From NCBI GenBank assembly GCA_946644025.1, contig CAMPCG010000052.1, positions 1 to 12,247 of the forward strand: DNA of 12,247 bases, written 5' to 3'. The position numbers and the translations under genes are program-made. How positions within the stretch are numbered: position 1 is the first letter of the stretch; each line of letters starts with the position of its first letter. Below are positions 1-7,041 of this stretch, one piece after another. The notes under the pieces were generated by a model. The model was given only the letters and a program-made list of their open reading frames with translations, made no database searches and was not told where the DNA came from. This DNA is from an uncultured Prevotellaceae bacterium (lineage in GTDB: Bacteria > Bacteroidota > Bacteroidia > Bacteroidales > Bacteroidaceae).

Positions 1-27
1 GCATTGTTTTTTACGTTGTATGCTCAT
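1..27 (-). CDS. Possible start of a leftward gene (first 9 codons only)
   Basis: An ATG on the minus strand at 27-25 opens a frame reading MSIQRKKQC that stays open to the window edge. The case for a real start is indirect: a well-formed leftward promoter (TTTG-N20-TAAATTTG, 180-211) lies upstream and nothing else between it and the edge could be its target. The implied 5' leader of about 145 bases would contain the whole palindromic element at 61-183. Nine codons are too few to name a product, and the frame could be chance. Confidence 0.25.
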
Positions 28-60
28 GTTCGTACTTTTTAAAGTAGACTCATCTATAGT

Positions 61-183
61 TTTGCAGTAGGAGGCGACGTGTCTCACGTCGCAGCAATCT
101 GCCGGATTGCGACGTGTCTCTCGTCGCAGCAATCAGTTGGATTGCGACGTGGGACACGTCGCCTCCTTCTTGTGCGCTGCAAA
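61..183. repeat. Modular palindromic repeat element, three modules
   Basis: Three 19-bp palindromes of the form GCGACGTG-NNN-CACGTCGC start at 74, 109 and 144, an exact 35-base period. The second has one arm mismatch (CTCGTCGC) and the third has a changed centre. The 16-base spacers are themselves partly palindromic (GCAATC...GATTGC). The element is bounded by AGGAGGCGACGTGTC (69-83) and its exact reverse complement (153-167), and further out by TTTGCAG (61-67) and CTGCAAA (177-183). A two-module relative lies at 9482-9564. It should fold into stacked hairpins as RNA or single-stranded DNA. Confidence 0.9.
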
Positions 184-211
184 TTTAGTGAGTTTTGCTG
201 TAAACGCCAAA
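180..211 (-). promoter_or_regulatory. Leftward Bacteroidetes-type promoter
   Basis: On the minus strand TTTG (211-208) is followed after 20 bases by TAAATTTG (187-180), a full match to the TTTG / TAnnTTTG pattern. Transcription would start near 175 and run leftward through the palindromic element toward the possible gene start at 27. No transcript evidence is available, so this is a sequence-only call. Confidence 0.5.
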
Positions 212-316
212 CAATTCGCGGGTTATTTTTAAAGCCCTCCGGGCAGAACGTCAGTCCGCGCCCGTGAAAAGTTGCCTTTGTCCGTATTTTAAATAGGGGA
301 AGGGTAGTTGCGATCT

Positions 317-400
317 ACAAACGTCGACGGCGTTTGTATAAACGTCGACGTAGTTTGTACAAACGTCGGCGTAGTTTGTACAAACGCTGACGTGGTTTTG
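317..400. repeat. Four tandem 21-bp imperfect palindromes
   Basis: Units at 317-337, 338-358, 359-379 and 380-400 share the pattern ACAAAC-N9-GTTTGT, with GTCGAC at the centre of the first two and drift in the others; the fourth unit ends in GGTTTTG. Each unit can form its own hairpin. The array lies 33 bases beyond the stop codon of the Fur-family gene, so it could act at the 3' end of that transcript or as a cluster of protein-binding sites. No function can be read from sequence alone. Confidence 0.9.
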
Positions 401-433
401 ACTTTTTCTTAAGATAATGGTCAGCGGCTTCCT

Positions 434-868
434 TCAGTAGCCGGCGGGGGTCTTCGCCTTACATTCCGGGCACGCTCCCGTGATGACAAACGAGACGGCG
501 CGCGGCTCGAAGCCCTCGGGCAGCACGACCTCGGGCAGCGGCACGTCGTCGAGACAGAAGGAGCGGTGGCACGTCTCGCAGTAGAAGTGCAGGTGGCCGT
601 CGTCGTGGTGGCAGCGGCCGTCGTCGTGACACAGCTCGTAGTTCTGCACGCCGCGGCCGTCGGTGAAGGTGTGTACCACGTCGTGCTCCAGAAACAGCGA
701 TAGCACCCTGAAGATGCTCGACTTGTCCATCTGCGGCATGGCGCTCTCCATGTCGGCCAGGCTCATCGGGCAGTGGTGGCGTGCCAGCTCGCGGTAGACC
801 AGTATGCGGTTTGCCGTGGCGCGTATGCCCTTGTGCTCCAGCTTTAAGCTGGCTTCGGTTGCGTTCAT
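434..868 (-). CDS. Fur-family metal- or peroxide-responsive repressor
   Basis: A 144-residue protein of the usual Fur length. An N-terminal winged helix (about residues 10-75; KGIRATANRILVYREL at 13-28) leads to a dimerisation and metal domain. Its His/Cys-rich stretch (C80, H81, C86, H87, H88, H92, H94) is followed by C97-x-x-C100 and a second pair C133-x-x-C136, the usual structural zinc site. Which metal it senses (iron, zinc or peroxide stress) cannot be decided. The frame is open further upstream, but that extension crosses the promoter and enters ychF on the other strand, so I start at 868. There the -7 box ends only five bases before the ATG. Divergent from ychF across 133 bases. Confidence 0.9.
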   Translation of the reverse strand: MNATEASLKLEHKGIRATANRILVYRELARHHCPMSLADMESAMPQMDKSSIFRVLSLFLEHDVVHTFTDGRGVQNYELCHDDGRCHHDDGHLHFYCETCHRSFCLDDVPLPEVVLPEGFEPRAVSFVITGACPECKAKTPAGY

Positions 869-873
869 GGCTG

Positions 874-905
874 CAAAATTAGTAAAATGATGTATGACGG
901 CCAAA
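874..905 (-). promoter_or_regulatory. Promoter of the Fur-family gene, near-leaderless
   Basis: On the minus strand TTTG (905-902), a 20-base spacer and TAATTTTG (881-874) match the Bacteroidetes consensus exactly. Only CAGCC separates the box from the ATG at 868, so the mRNA would begin at or within a few bases of the start codon. Confidence 0.6.
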
Positions 906-936
906 AATACTAACATTTTTTTAAATTGCGCTATAA

Positions 937-971
937 TTTGTCGGGGTTTCGTTTTTTTCTTTGTAACTTTG
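937..971 (+). promoter_or_regulatory. Promoter of ychF
   Basis: TAACTTTG (964-971) fits TAnnTTTG and lies 30 bases before the ATG at 1002. The nearest TTTG (937-940) is 23 bases upstream, a little further than is typical, so the -33 assignment is weaker than the -7 box. Confidence 0.5.
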
Positions 972-1001
972 CACGCGAAATAAGTAATATTGTAAAGAGT
1001 A

Positions 1002-2102
1002 ATGGCATTAAAATGTGGTATTGTGGGCCTTCCCAACGTGGGCAAGAGCACACTCTTCAACTGTCTGTCGAGCGCTAAGGCTCAGGCAGCAAACTTCCCC
1101 TTCTGTACAATAGAGCCCAACGTGGGCGTCATCACCGTGCCCGACGAGCGGCTCACGCGGCTGGCCGAGCTGGTACACCCAGGGCGCATCGTCCCCGCCA
1201 CGTGCGAGATAGTAGACATTGCAGGACTTGTCAAGGGCGCCTCGAAGGGCGAGGGACTGGGCAACAAGTTCCTGGGCAACATACGCGAGACCGACGCCAT
1301 CATACACGTGCTGCGGTGCTTCGAGGATGACAACATTACCCACGTCGACGGAACCATCGACCCCATACGCGACAAGGAAATCATCGACACCGAGCTGCAG
1401 CTCAAGGACCTCGAGACCATCGAGGGACGGCTGGCCCGCACCGAGAAGGCTGCCGCCGCCGGCAACAAGGAGGCAAAGGTGGAGCTGGCAGTGCTCAAGG
1501 CCTACAAGGAGGCCCTCGACCAGGGAAAGAACGCCCGCGTGGTGGAGTTTGAGACGAAGGACGAGCAGGCCGTGGCCCGCAACCTCTTCCTGCTCACGGC
1601 AAAGCCCGTGCTCTACGTCTGCAACGTGGCCGAGCAGGACGCCAAGAGCGGCAACGACTTCACACGCCGAGTGGAGGCCCTCGCCGCAGAGGAAGGAGCC
1701 GAGATGATGGTCATAGCCGCCAAGACCGAAGAGGACATCGCCGAGCTCGAGAGCTATGACGACAAGCAGATGTTCCTCGAAGAGCTGGGCCTGGAAGAGA
1801 GCGGGGTGAACCGCCTCATCAAGAAGGCTTACGCCCTGCTCAACCTCGAGACCTTCATCACCGCCGGAGAGATGGAGGTCAAGGCATGGACCTACCGCAA
1901 GGGATGGAAGGCTCCGCAGTGCGCCGGAGTGATACACACCGACTTCGAGAAGGGCTTTATACGCGCAGAGGTCATCAAGTACGACGACTACATCCGCTAC
2001 GGCTCGGAGGCCGCTGTCAAGGAGGCCGGAAAGATGGGCGTGGAGGGAAAGGACTACGTCGTGCAGGACGGCGACATCATGCACTTCCGCTTCAACGTTT
2101 AA
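1002..2102 (+). CDS. ychF: Redox-regulated ATPase YchF (OLA1/Obg-like)
   Basis: A 366-residue protein of the universal YchF/OLA1 family: cytosolic, ribosome-associated P-loop proteins that hydrolyse ATP rather than GTP. The P-loop GLPNVGKST is at residues 9-17, the switch I region at about 35-42, and DIAGLVKGASKGEGLG at 72-87. The fourth nucleotide-specificity motif reads NVAE (208-211) instead of NKxD, which is the known hallmark of ATP preference in this family. A helical insert at about 125-185 and a C-terminal TGS domain (about 283-366) complete the normal architecture. Nothing is truncated. It has its own promoter and is followed after 54 bases by prfB with a separate promoter. Confidence 0.97.
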   Translation: MALKCGIVGLPNVGKSTLFNCLSSAKAQAANFPFCTIEPNVGVITVPDERLTRLAELVHPGRIVPATCEIVDIAGLVKGASKGEGLGNKFLGNIRETDAIIHVLRCFEDDNITHVDGTIDPIRDKEIIDTELQLKDLETIEGRLARTEKAAAAGNKEAKVELAVLKAYKEALDQGKNARVVEFETKDEQAVARNLFLLTAKPVLYVCNVAEQDAKSGNDFTRRVEALAAEEGAEMMVIAAKTEEDIAELESYDDKQMFLEELGLEESGVNRLIKKAYALLNLETFITAGEMEVKAWTYRKGWKAPQCAGVIHTDFEKGFIRAEVIKYDDYIRYGSEAAVKEAGKMGVEGKDYVVQDGDIMHFRFNV

Positions 2103-2115
2103 TAAATTATAAAAT

Positions 2116-2148
2116 GTTGGGCAATTTCGCCGATAATGATTAATTTTG
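2116..2148 (+). promoter_or_regulatory. Promoter of prfB, very short leader
   Basis: TAATTTTG (2141-2148) matches TAnnTTTG. GTTG at 2116-2119, 21 bases upstream, matches three of four -33 positions. Only eight bases lie between the box and the ATG at 2157, so the 5' leader would be a few bases long, too short for a Shine-Dalgarno site. Confidence 0.6.
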
Positions 2149-2156
2149 CAGTCTGA

Positions 2157-3275
2157 ATGATAACACAGGAGCAACTGAAGGACATACTCGACCGTGCCGA
2201 CAAGCTGCACCACTATCTGCGCATCGACGAGCGGCAGGTGGAGTTCGAGGAGGAGGAGCTGCGCACGCAGGCACCCGACTTCTGGGAAGACCCCAAGCGC
2301 GCCGAGGAGCAGATGAAGAAGGTGAAGGCCATCAAGCGCTGGCTCGACGGATACCGCGACGTGCGGCAGAAAGCCGACGAGCTGCAGCTGGCCTTCGACT
2401 TCTACAAGGAAGAGATGGTCACCGAGCAGGAGGTAGACGACGACTACCGCCAGGCACTCACCGCCATCGAGGAGCTGGAACTGATGAACATGCTGCGCCA
2501 GGAGGAAGACTCCATGGACTGCGTGCTGAAGATAAACAGCGGCGCCGGCGGCACCGAGAGCCAGGACTGGGCGCAGATGCTCATGCGTATGTACATGCGG
2601 TGGGCCGAGGCCCACGGCTACAAGGTCTCCATCAGTAGCCTCCTCGAGGGCGACGACGCCGGCATCAAGAGCGTCACCATGCAGATAGAGGGCGGGGAGT
2701 ATGCCTACGGATTCCTCAAGAGCGAGAACGGCGTACACCGCCTGGTGCGCGTCTCCCCATTCAACGCACAGGGAAAGCGCATGACCTCCTTCGCCAGCGT
2801 GTTCGTTTCGCCGCTCATCGACGACACCATAGAGGTCTATGTAGACCCCGCCAAGCTCTCATGGGACACGTTCCGCTCGTCGGGAGCAGGAGGACAGAAC
2901 GTGAACAAGGTGGAGTCGGGAGTGCGACTGCGCTATTGGTACACCGACCCCGACACCGGCGAGGAAGAGGAAATACTCATCGAGAACACCGAGACGCGCG
3001 ACCAGCCCAAGAACAAGGAGCGGGCCATGAAGCTGCTCAAGAGCCAGCTCTACGACCGAGCCCTGAAGAAGCGCATGGAGGCACAGGCCAAGATAGAGGC
3101 CGGAAAGAAAAAGATAGAGTGGGGCAGCCAGATACGCAGCTACGTCTTCGACGACAAGCGGGTGAAGGACCACCGCACCAACTACGAGACCCACGACGTG
3201 GACGCCGTCATGAACGGAAAACTCGACGGATTCATAAAGGCATACCTCATGGAATTTCCCGAAACGGAAGAATAA
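2157..3275 (+). CDS. prfB: Peptide chain release factor 2 (RF2)
   Basis: A 372-residue class I release factor that reads UGA and UAA stop codons and triggers peptide release on the ribosome. The stop-codon-recognition tripeptide is SPF (200-202), the RF2 form, and the catalytic loop GGQ is at 245-247 within SSGAGGQNVNKVESG. After it comes an insert (about 260-280, rich in Glu and Asp) longer than in E. coli RF2; I recall the same in Bacteroides homologues. The N-terminus is in one frame through Y20-L21-R22, where many bacteria carry a UGA-dependent programmed +1 frameshift, and no UGA or slippery site is present. The residue four before the GGQ motif is Ser, not the Thr of E. coli K-12. Confidence 0.97.
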   Translation: MITQEQLKDILDRADKLHHYLRIDERQVEFEEEELRTQAPDFWEDPKRAEEQMKKVKAIKRWLDGYRDVRQKADELQLAFDFYKEEMVTEQEVDDDYRQALTAIEELELMNMLRQEEDSMDCVLKINSGAGGTESQDWAQMLMRMYMRWAEAHGYKVSISSLLEGDDAGIKSVTMQIEGGEYAYGFLKSENGVHRLVRVSPFNAQGKRMTSFASVFVSPLIDDTIEVYVDPAKLSWDTFRSSGAGGQNVNKVESGVRLRYWYTDPDTGEEEEILIENTETRDQPKNKERAMKLLKSQLYDRALKKRMEAQAKIEAGKKKIEWGSQIRSYVFDDKRVKDHRTNYETHDVDAVMNGKLDGFIKAYLMEFPETEE

Positions 3276-3306
3276 CATCATCAACAACTCTAAATACATA
3301 ATTATC

Positions 3307-3462
3307 ATGGCAAAGAAGGAAAAGAAGAATTTGAACGCCAAGCAGGTTGCTTACGAGAAGAAGCAGGAACAGGAAGGCCGCAAGGTGGTGAACTGGATTT
3401 TCGGCGTGCTCATCGTCGTGGCTGCCGCTTTCTGCCTCATGTCCATCTACATGTACGGCTAA
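3307..3462 (+). CDS. Small single-pass membrane protein, 51 residues
   Basis: This short frame runs from ATG 3307 to a TAA at 3460-3462. The N-terminal half is highly charged and Lys-rich (MAKKEKKNLN..., residues 1-26). The second half is one hydrophobic segment (about 29-48, WIFGVLIVVAAAFCLMSIYM), followed only by a Tyr-Gly end. By the positive-inside rule the basic tail should face the cytoplasm. It starts 31 bases after prfB, and its stop codon directly abuts the ATG of the CYTH gene (TAAATG), which argues that it is translated and co-expressed. I do not recognise a family and give no function. Confidence 0.75.
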   Translation: MAKKEKKNLNAKQVAYEKKQEQEGRKVVNWIFGVLIVVAAAFCLMSIYMYG

Positions 3463-3942
3463 ATGAGCGGCATGGAGATAGAGCGGAAGTTCCTCGTGCG
3501 CGACGACAGCTACAAGGCGTTGGCACAGCGGAGCTACCGCATCAGGCAGGGCTACATCTGCAGCGGACACGGACACACGGTGAGGGTGCGGCAGCGAGAC
3601 CAGCAGGGATTCCTCACCATCAAGGGACCATCGCTCGACGGTGGCCTCAGCCGCTATGAGTTTGAGAAAGAGATAACCCTCGACGAGGCCACGCAGCTGT
3701 TCCGCCTCTGCAAGCCGGGCATCATCGACAAGACCCGCTATCTCGTCCCTGTCGACGACGGCCACACCTTCGAGGTCGACGAGTTCTATGGCGACAACGA
3801 GGGACTTGTAGTGGCCGAGGTGGAGCTGGGCGCGCCCGACGAGCCCTACGTCCGTCCGCCATTCCTGGGACAGGAGGTGACGGGCGACCGCCGCTATACC
3901 AACGCCAGCCTCAGCGCAAACCCCTATAATCAATGGAAATAA
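3463..3942 (+). CDS. CYTH-domain protein (triphosphate tunnel metalloenzyme-like)
   Basis: A 159-residue protein consisting of one CYTH domain. The signature ExExK is E5-I-E7-R-K9. The alternating charged residues expected to line the tunnel are visible: R26/R28, R41/R43, K54, R64/E66/E68, K90/R92, E104/D106 and E119/E121. Known stand-alone members of this size hydrolyse inorganic triphosphate or act on other triphosphates with a divalent metal; the exact substrate here is not readable. Two starts are possible, ATG 3463 (abutting the previous stop) and ATG 3472, which would give the more usual MEIERKF beginning. The 3' end overlaps dut by 10 bases, which suggests translational coupling. Confidence 0.9.
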   Translation: MSGMEIERKFLVRDDSYKALAQRSYRIRQGYICSGHGHTVRVRQRDQQGFLTIKGPSLDGGLSRYEFEKEITLDEATQLFRLCKPGIIDKTRYLVPVDDGHTFEVDEFYGDNEGLVVAEVELGAPDEPYVRPPFLGQEVTGDRRYTNASLSANPYNQWK

Positions 3943-4367
3943 AAATAGTGAACCGCGGCCACCAGCCACTGCCGCAGTATGCCACGCCACAGAGTGCCGG
4001 CATGGATCTCAGGGCCAACATCGACGCGCCCATAGTGCTCGGGCCCATGGAGCGGCGGCTCATACCCACAGGGCTGCACATCGCACTGCCGCCGGGATAT
4101 GAGGCGCAGGTGCGGCCACGCAGCGGACTGGCACTGAAGCATGGCATCACCGTGCTGAACGCGCCCGGAACGGTCGATGCCGACTACCGGGGCGAGATTG
4201 GCGTGGTGCTCATCAACCTCTCCGCCGAGCCGTTCACCGTCAACGACGGCGAGCGCATCGCCCAGCTGGTCATTGCCCGCCACGAAACGGCCGATTTCAT
4301 CGAGGTGGAAGCGCTCGACGAGACAGAGCGCGGAGAGGGCGGCTACGGACACACTGGAGTGAAATAG
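3933..4367 (+). CDS. dut: Deoxyuridine 5'-triphosphate nucleotidohydrolase (dUTPase)
   Basis: A 144-residue trimeric-type dUTPase, which converts dUTP to dUMP and pyrophosphate. This keeps uracil out of DNA and supplies the dTTP precursor. All five family motifs are present in order: AGMDLRA (22-28), PRSGLA (62-67), [11 protein letters not shown] (79-89), [10 protein letters not shown] (105-114) and the flexible C-terminal [10 protein letters not shown] (133-142). In motif five Tyr replaces the more common Phe that stacks on the uracil ring, a conservative change. The start overlaps the CYTH gene and the next ATG follows four bases after the stop, so it sits in the middle of an operon. Confidence 0.97.
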   Translation: MEIKIVNRGHQPLPQYATPQSAGMDLRANIDAPIVLGPMERRLIPTGLHIALPPGYEAQVRPRSGLALKHGITVLNAPGTVDADYRGEIGVVLINLSAEPFTVNDGERIAQLVIARHETADFIEVEALDETERGEGGYGHTGVK

Positions 4368-4371
4368 TCCA

Positions 4372-6153
4372 ATGACTGCACGTAAGATATTACTGACGGC
4401 TCTTCTGGGTCTGTCCTCGCTCACGGGGCAGTCCCAGTCCGCTGTCTCGTACACTGCGACACCGTCGCAGTCTCAGTCCCAGTCCGCTGTCCCGTACACT
4501 GCGACACCGTCGCAGTCAGCCCAGCGCGACTACGACCTGCTCTTCCACGAAGCCATGCTGCAGCGCCAGCGGGGCCGTCACGATGCGGCCTTCGACCTGC
4601 TCTCACGATGCCGCGAGCTGAAGCCCGATGCCTCGGAGGTCTATTTCTTCCAGGCGCAGTACTTCACCGAGATGAAGCAGCAGGACAGCGCCCAGTGGTG
4701 CTACCGGCGCGCCTACGAGCTGGAGCCCGACGACATGACCTACATGGAGACCCTGGCACAGGCCTACATAGAGCGCAACGACTATGCCGCCGCCACCGAG
4801 GTGGTGGAGAAGATGTATGCCGCCGACAAGAGCCGGCAGGAGCTGCTCGAAATGCTCTACCGGCTGCACATACAGCAGCAGGACTACGACAAGGCCATCG
4901 AGACACTTGAGCGCATGGAGGCCATCGACGGGCGCTCAGAGCGCCTCTCGCTGACGAAGAGCCAGCTCTACCTACGGATGGACGAGAAGGAAAAGGCCGT
5001 CAGCGAGGTGGAGGCACTGGCCAATGCTCATCCCAACGACGTGGGCTACCAGGTGGTCTATGCCAACATGCTGCTCTCCGTCGACCGCAACGACGAGGCT
5101 TACGACATGCTCACCGCCATCCTGCGCGAGAATCCCGACAACGACCGCGCCCAGGCCACCCTCCGCAGCTACTATCAGATTGTGGGCGACTCGCTGGCCG
5201 CCGACTCCCTCACCGAGCGCATACTCCTCAACCCCACGGCTCCCACCGACGTCAAGGTCTACCAGCTGCGCGAAATCATCGCCGAGAACGAGCAGGCCCT
5301 CGACGGCGACAGTACGAAGGTGTTGCGCCTGCTGGACCTGATGATGGCCCAGGAAACGCCCGACCCCGACATTGCCGAGCTGCGCGCCGCCTACATGGAC
5401 CTGAAGAAGATGCCGCGCGACACCGTCGCCGCCGCCTTCAGCAAGGTGCTTGAACTGGCACCCGACCGAGCCTCGTCGCGCCTGCACCTCGTGCAGATGG
5501 CGTGGGAGGATGAGGACGACCAGCGCATCATCGACCTCTGCCAGCCCGCCCGCGAGTACAACCCCGAGGAGATGGTCTTCTACTACTATCAGGGCATGGC
5601 CTACTACCGACAGAAGGACGTGGACAACGCCCTCGAGACCTTCCGCAACGGCATCAACGTCATCAACGAGGACAGCTCGCCGCTCATCGTCTCCGACTTC
5701 TACGCCATCTTGGGCGACCTGCTCTTCCAGAAGCACCGCGAGCGCGAAGCCTTCGAGGCCTACGACTCCTGCCTGCAGTGGAAGCCCGACAACGTGGGCT
5801 GCCTCAACAACTACGCCTACTACCTCTCGTTGCAGGGCGACCGGCTCGACGAGGCCGAGCAGATGAGCTTCAAGACCATCAAGGCCGAGCCCAAGAACCC
5901 CACCTACCTGGACACCTACGCCTGGATTCTATTCATGCAGCAACGCTACGAGGAGGCGCGCATCTACATCGACCAGGCCATCGAGAACGACTCCACGGGC
6001 AACAGCGTGGTCACCGAGCACGCCGGCGACATACACTTCATGACCGGCGACACCGAGGGAGCCCTCAGACTGTGGCAGGAAGCACTTGCCCAAGACCCCA
6101 CGAACAAGATTCTGGCAAGGAAAATAAAACGCAAAAAATACATCAAGCAATGA
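4372..6153 (+). CDS. Secreted tetratricopeptide-repeat protein
   Basis: A 593-residue protein with an N-terminal signal peptide (MTARKILLTALLGLSSLTG, cleavage near residue 20). A Gln/Ser/Thr linker containing two 15-residue repeats (about 20-49) leads to TPR-like helical hairpins over most of the rest. Clear units include those around 59-89, 93-123, 127-157 and, near the C-terminus, those containing NNYAYYLS and TYLDTYAWILF. No catalytic motif is visible, so it is probably a periplasmic or envelope scaffold. It starts four bases after dut, and its stop overlaps the ATG of the DUF4292 lipoprotein (ATGA). In related bacteria, as I recall, a TPR gene of this kind stands between dut and the DUF4292 and EnvC-like genes, which points to envelope maintenance. 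Partner and role are inferred. Confidence 0.85.
   Translation: MTARKILLTALLGLSSLTGQSQSAVSYTATPSQSQSQSAVPYTATPSQSAQRDYDLLFHEAMLQRQRGRHDAAFDLLSRCRELKPDASEVYFFQAQYFTEMKQQDSAQWCYRRAYELEPDDMTYMETLAQAYIERNDYAAATEVVEKMYAADKSRQELLEMLYRLHIQQQDYDKAIETLERMEAIDGRSERLSLTKSQLYLRMDEKEKAVSEVEALANAHPNDVGYQVVYANMLLSVDRNDEAYDMLTAILRENPDNDRAQATLRSYYQIVGDSLAADSLTERILLNPTAPTDVKVYQLREIIAENEQALDGDSTKVLRLLDLMMAQETPDPDIAELRAAYMDLKKMPRDTVAAAFSKVLELAPDRASSRLHLVQMAWEDEDDQRIIDLCQPAREYNPEEMVFYYYQGMAYYRQKDVDNALETFRNGINVINEDSSPLIVSDFYAILGDLLFQKHREREAFEAYDSCLQWKPDNVGCLNNYAYYLSLQGDRLDEAEQMSFKTIKAEPKNPTYLDTYAWILFMQQRYEEARIYIDQAIENDSTGNSVVTEHAGDIHFMTGDTEGALRLWQEALAQDPTNKILARKIKRKKYIKQ
4429..4518 (+). repeat. 45-bp tandem duplication inside the TPR gene
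   Basis: Copies at 4429-4473 and 4474-4518 are identical at 43 of 45 bases and each encodes QSQSAV-(S/P)-YTATPSQS. The unit is a multiple of three, so gain or loss keeps the frame. It lies just after the predicted signal-peptide cleavage region and would lengthen a flexible linker. The near-identity suggests a recent event. Confidence 0.92.
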
Positions 6154-7013
6154 AAGCGACGACATTACTGAAGATGGCGGCACTCGTCTTGCCGCTGCTT
6201 CTGTCTTCCTGCCGCTCCGGCAAGCCGGCGGTGGCCGAAGGCCCGAAGACCACCGCGCAGCAGGAGATAGCGCCCAGCGTGTACCTGCAGAAGGTGCAGG
6301 CCCACAACGTGCAGCAGTCCTTTGTCACCTCGAAGCTGAAGTTCACCGTCGAGCTGGGCGACCAGCGCGTGTCGCTATCGGGCAACCTGCGCATGAAGCG
6401 CGACGACGTCATCATGCTCCAGCTCATGGCCCTCGGCTTTGTCGAGGCCGGACGACTGGAGTTCACCCGCGACTACGTGCTCATCATGGACCGCATCAAC
6501 AAGCAGTACATCAAGGCACCCTACAGCGACGTAGCCTTCCTGCGCAGCAGCGGCATCAACTTCCACACCCTGCAGGCCCTCTTCTGGAACGAGCTCTTCC
6601 TGCCCGGGCAGCAGACCGTAGACTCCAGCATGTTTACGCGCTATGCCACCACCCGCAGCAGCGACGAGGTCATCATCAGCCTCGACGACGAGGGCAGCCC
6701 GCTGAACTACAGCTGGAGGACCGACGAGAAGACCGGACAGATAAAGATGGCCAACATCGTCTACCGCGACAGCAGCAGGGGCAACACCCAGCTGAACTGG
6801 GACTACCGCGCCTTCGACAAGATGGGCCAAAAGGACTTCCCCACCGACATGGACGTCACCCTCACCACGCCCGAGAAGAATATGAAGGTGGGCATCAGGC
6901 TCACCAACCTGGACAGCAAGAGCGACTGGGAGACGCGCACGAAGGTCTCCGACCGCTACCGCAAGGTCACGGTCGAGGAAATCTTCGAGAAATTGGCCTC
7001 CGTCGGTGGGTGA
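6150..7013 (+). CDS. DUF4292-family lipoprotein
   Basis: A 287-residue lipoprotein: a hydrophobic N-terminus ends in the lipobox LSSC with the lipidated Cys at residue 21. The mature part is a beta-rich domain. It includes a stretch SFVTSKLKFTVELGDQRVSL followed by SGNLRMKRDDVIMLQL and a region LEFTRDYVLIMDRINKQYI, which I associate with DUF4292, a family of Bacteroidetes lipoproteins that I believe has a LolA/LolB-like fold. If so it may bind lipid or lipoprotein acyl chains in the periplasm, but this is inference from family memory. The start codon overlaps the TPR gene stop by four bases, so translation is probably coupled. The EnvC-like gene follows after a 107-base gap filled with heptad repeats. 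Confidence 0.85.
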   Translation: MKATTLLKMAALVLPLLLSSCRSGKPAVAEGPKTTAQQEIAPSVYLQKVQAHNVQQSFVTSKLKFTVELGDQRVSLSGNLRMKRDDVIMLQLMALGFVEAGRLEFTRDYVLIMDRINKQYIKAPYSDVAFLRSSGINFHTLQALFWNELFLPGQQTVDSSMFTRYATTRSSDEVIISLDDEGSPLNYSWRTDEKTGQIKMANIVYRDSSRGNTQLNWDYRAFDKMGQKDFPTDMDVTLTTPEKNMKVGIRLTNLDSKSDWETRTKVSDRYRKVTVEEIFEKLASVGG

Positions 7014-7041
7014 GAAAGCCCCCGCGCGGGAAAGGGAGTGT

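Larger units (their letters stand above)
28..433. other. Gene-free stretch with two repeat systems and a leftward promoter
   Basis: No convincing gene is visible here. The short rightward frame at 79-267 runs through the palindromic repeats and has no family resemblance. The stretch holds the modular palindrome element (61-183), the leftward promoter (180-211), about 100 bases in which I see nothing specific (212-316), the 21-bp tandem palindromes (317-400) and then the 3' flank of the Fur-family gene. Confidence 0.7.

Noticed and set aside
74..162. CRISPR-like appearance: three 19-bp repeats with 16-base spacers
   Set aside because: Repeats are short and fully palindromic, spacers are similar to one another and too short, no cas genes are nearby, and a two-unit relative lies elsewhere in a different context.
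79..267. 62-residue rightward frame
   Set aside because: It reads through the palindromic repeat; the sequence is an artefact of the repeat, and a similar artefact arises at the second element.
869..1060. N-terminal extension of the Fur-family gene
   Set aside because: It crosses the gene's own promoter, overlaps the start of ychF on the other strand, and adds sequence outside the normal family length.
1008..2738. 576-residue minus-strand frame across ychF and prfB
   Set aside because: It lies antisense to two certain genes and has the Leu/Val/His-rich composition typical of shadows in GC-rich coding DNA.
5778..6149. Long 5' extension of the DUF4292 lipoprotein frame
   Set aside because: It overlaps the TPR gene in another frame; the real start at 6150 gives a proper lipoprotein signal and the four-base overlap.
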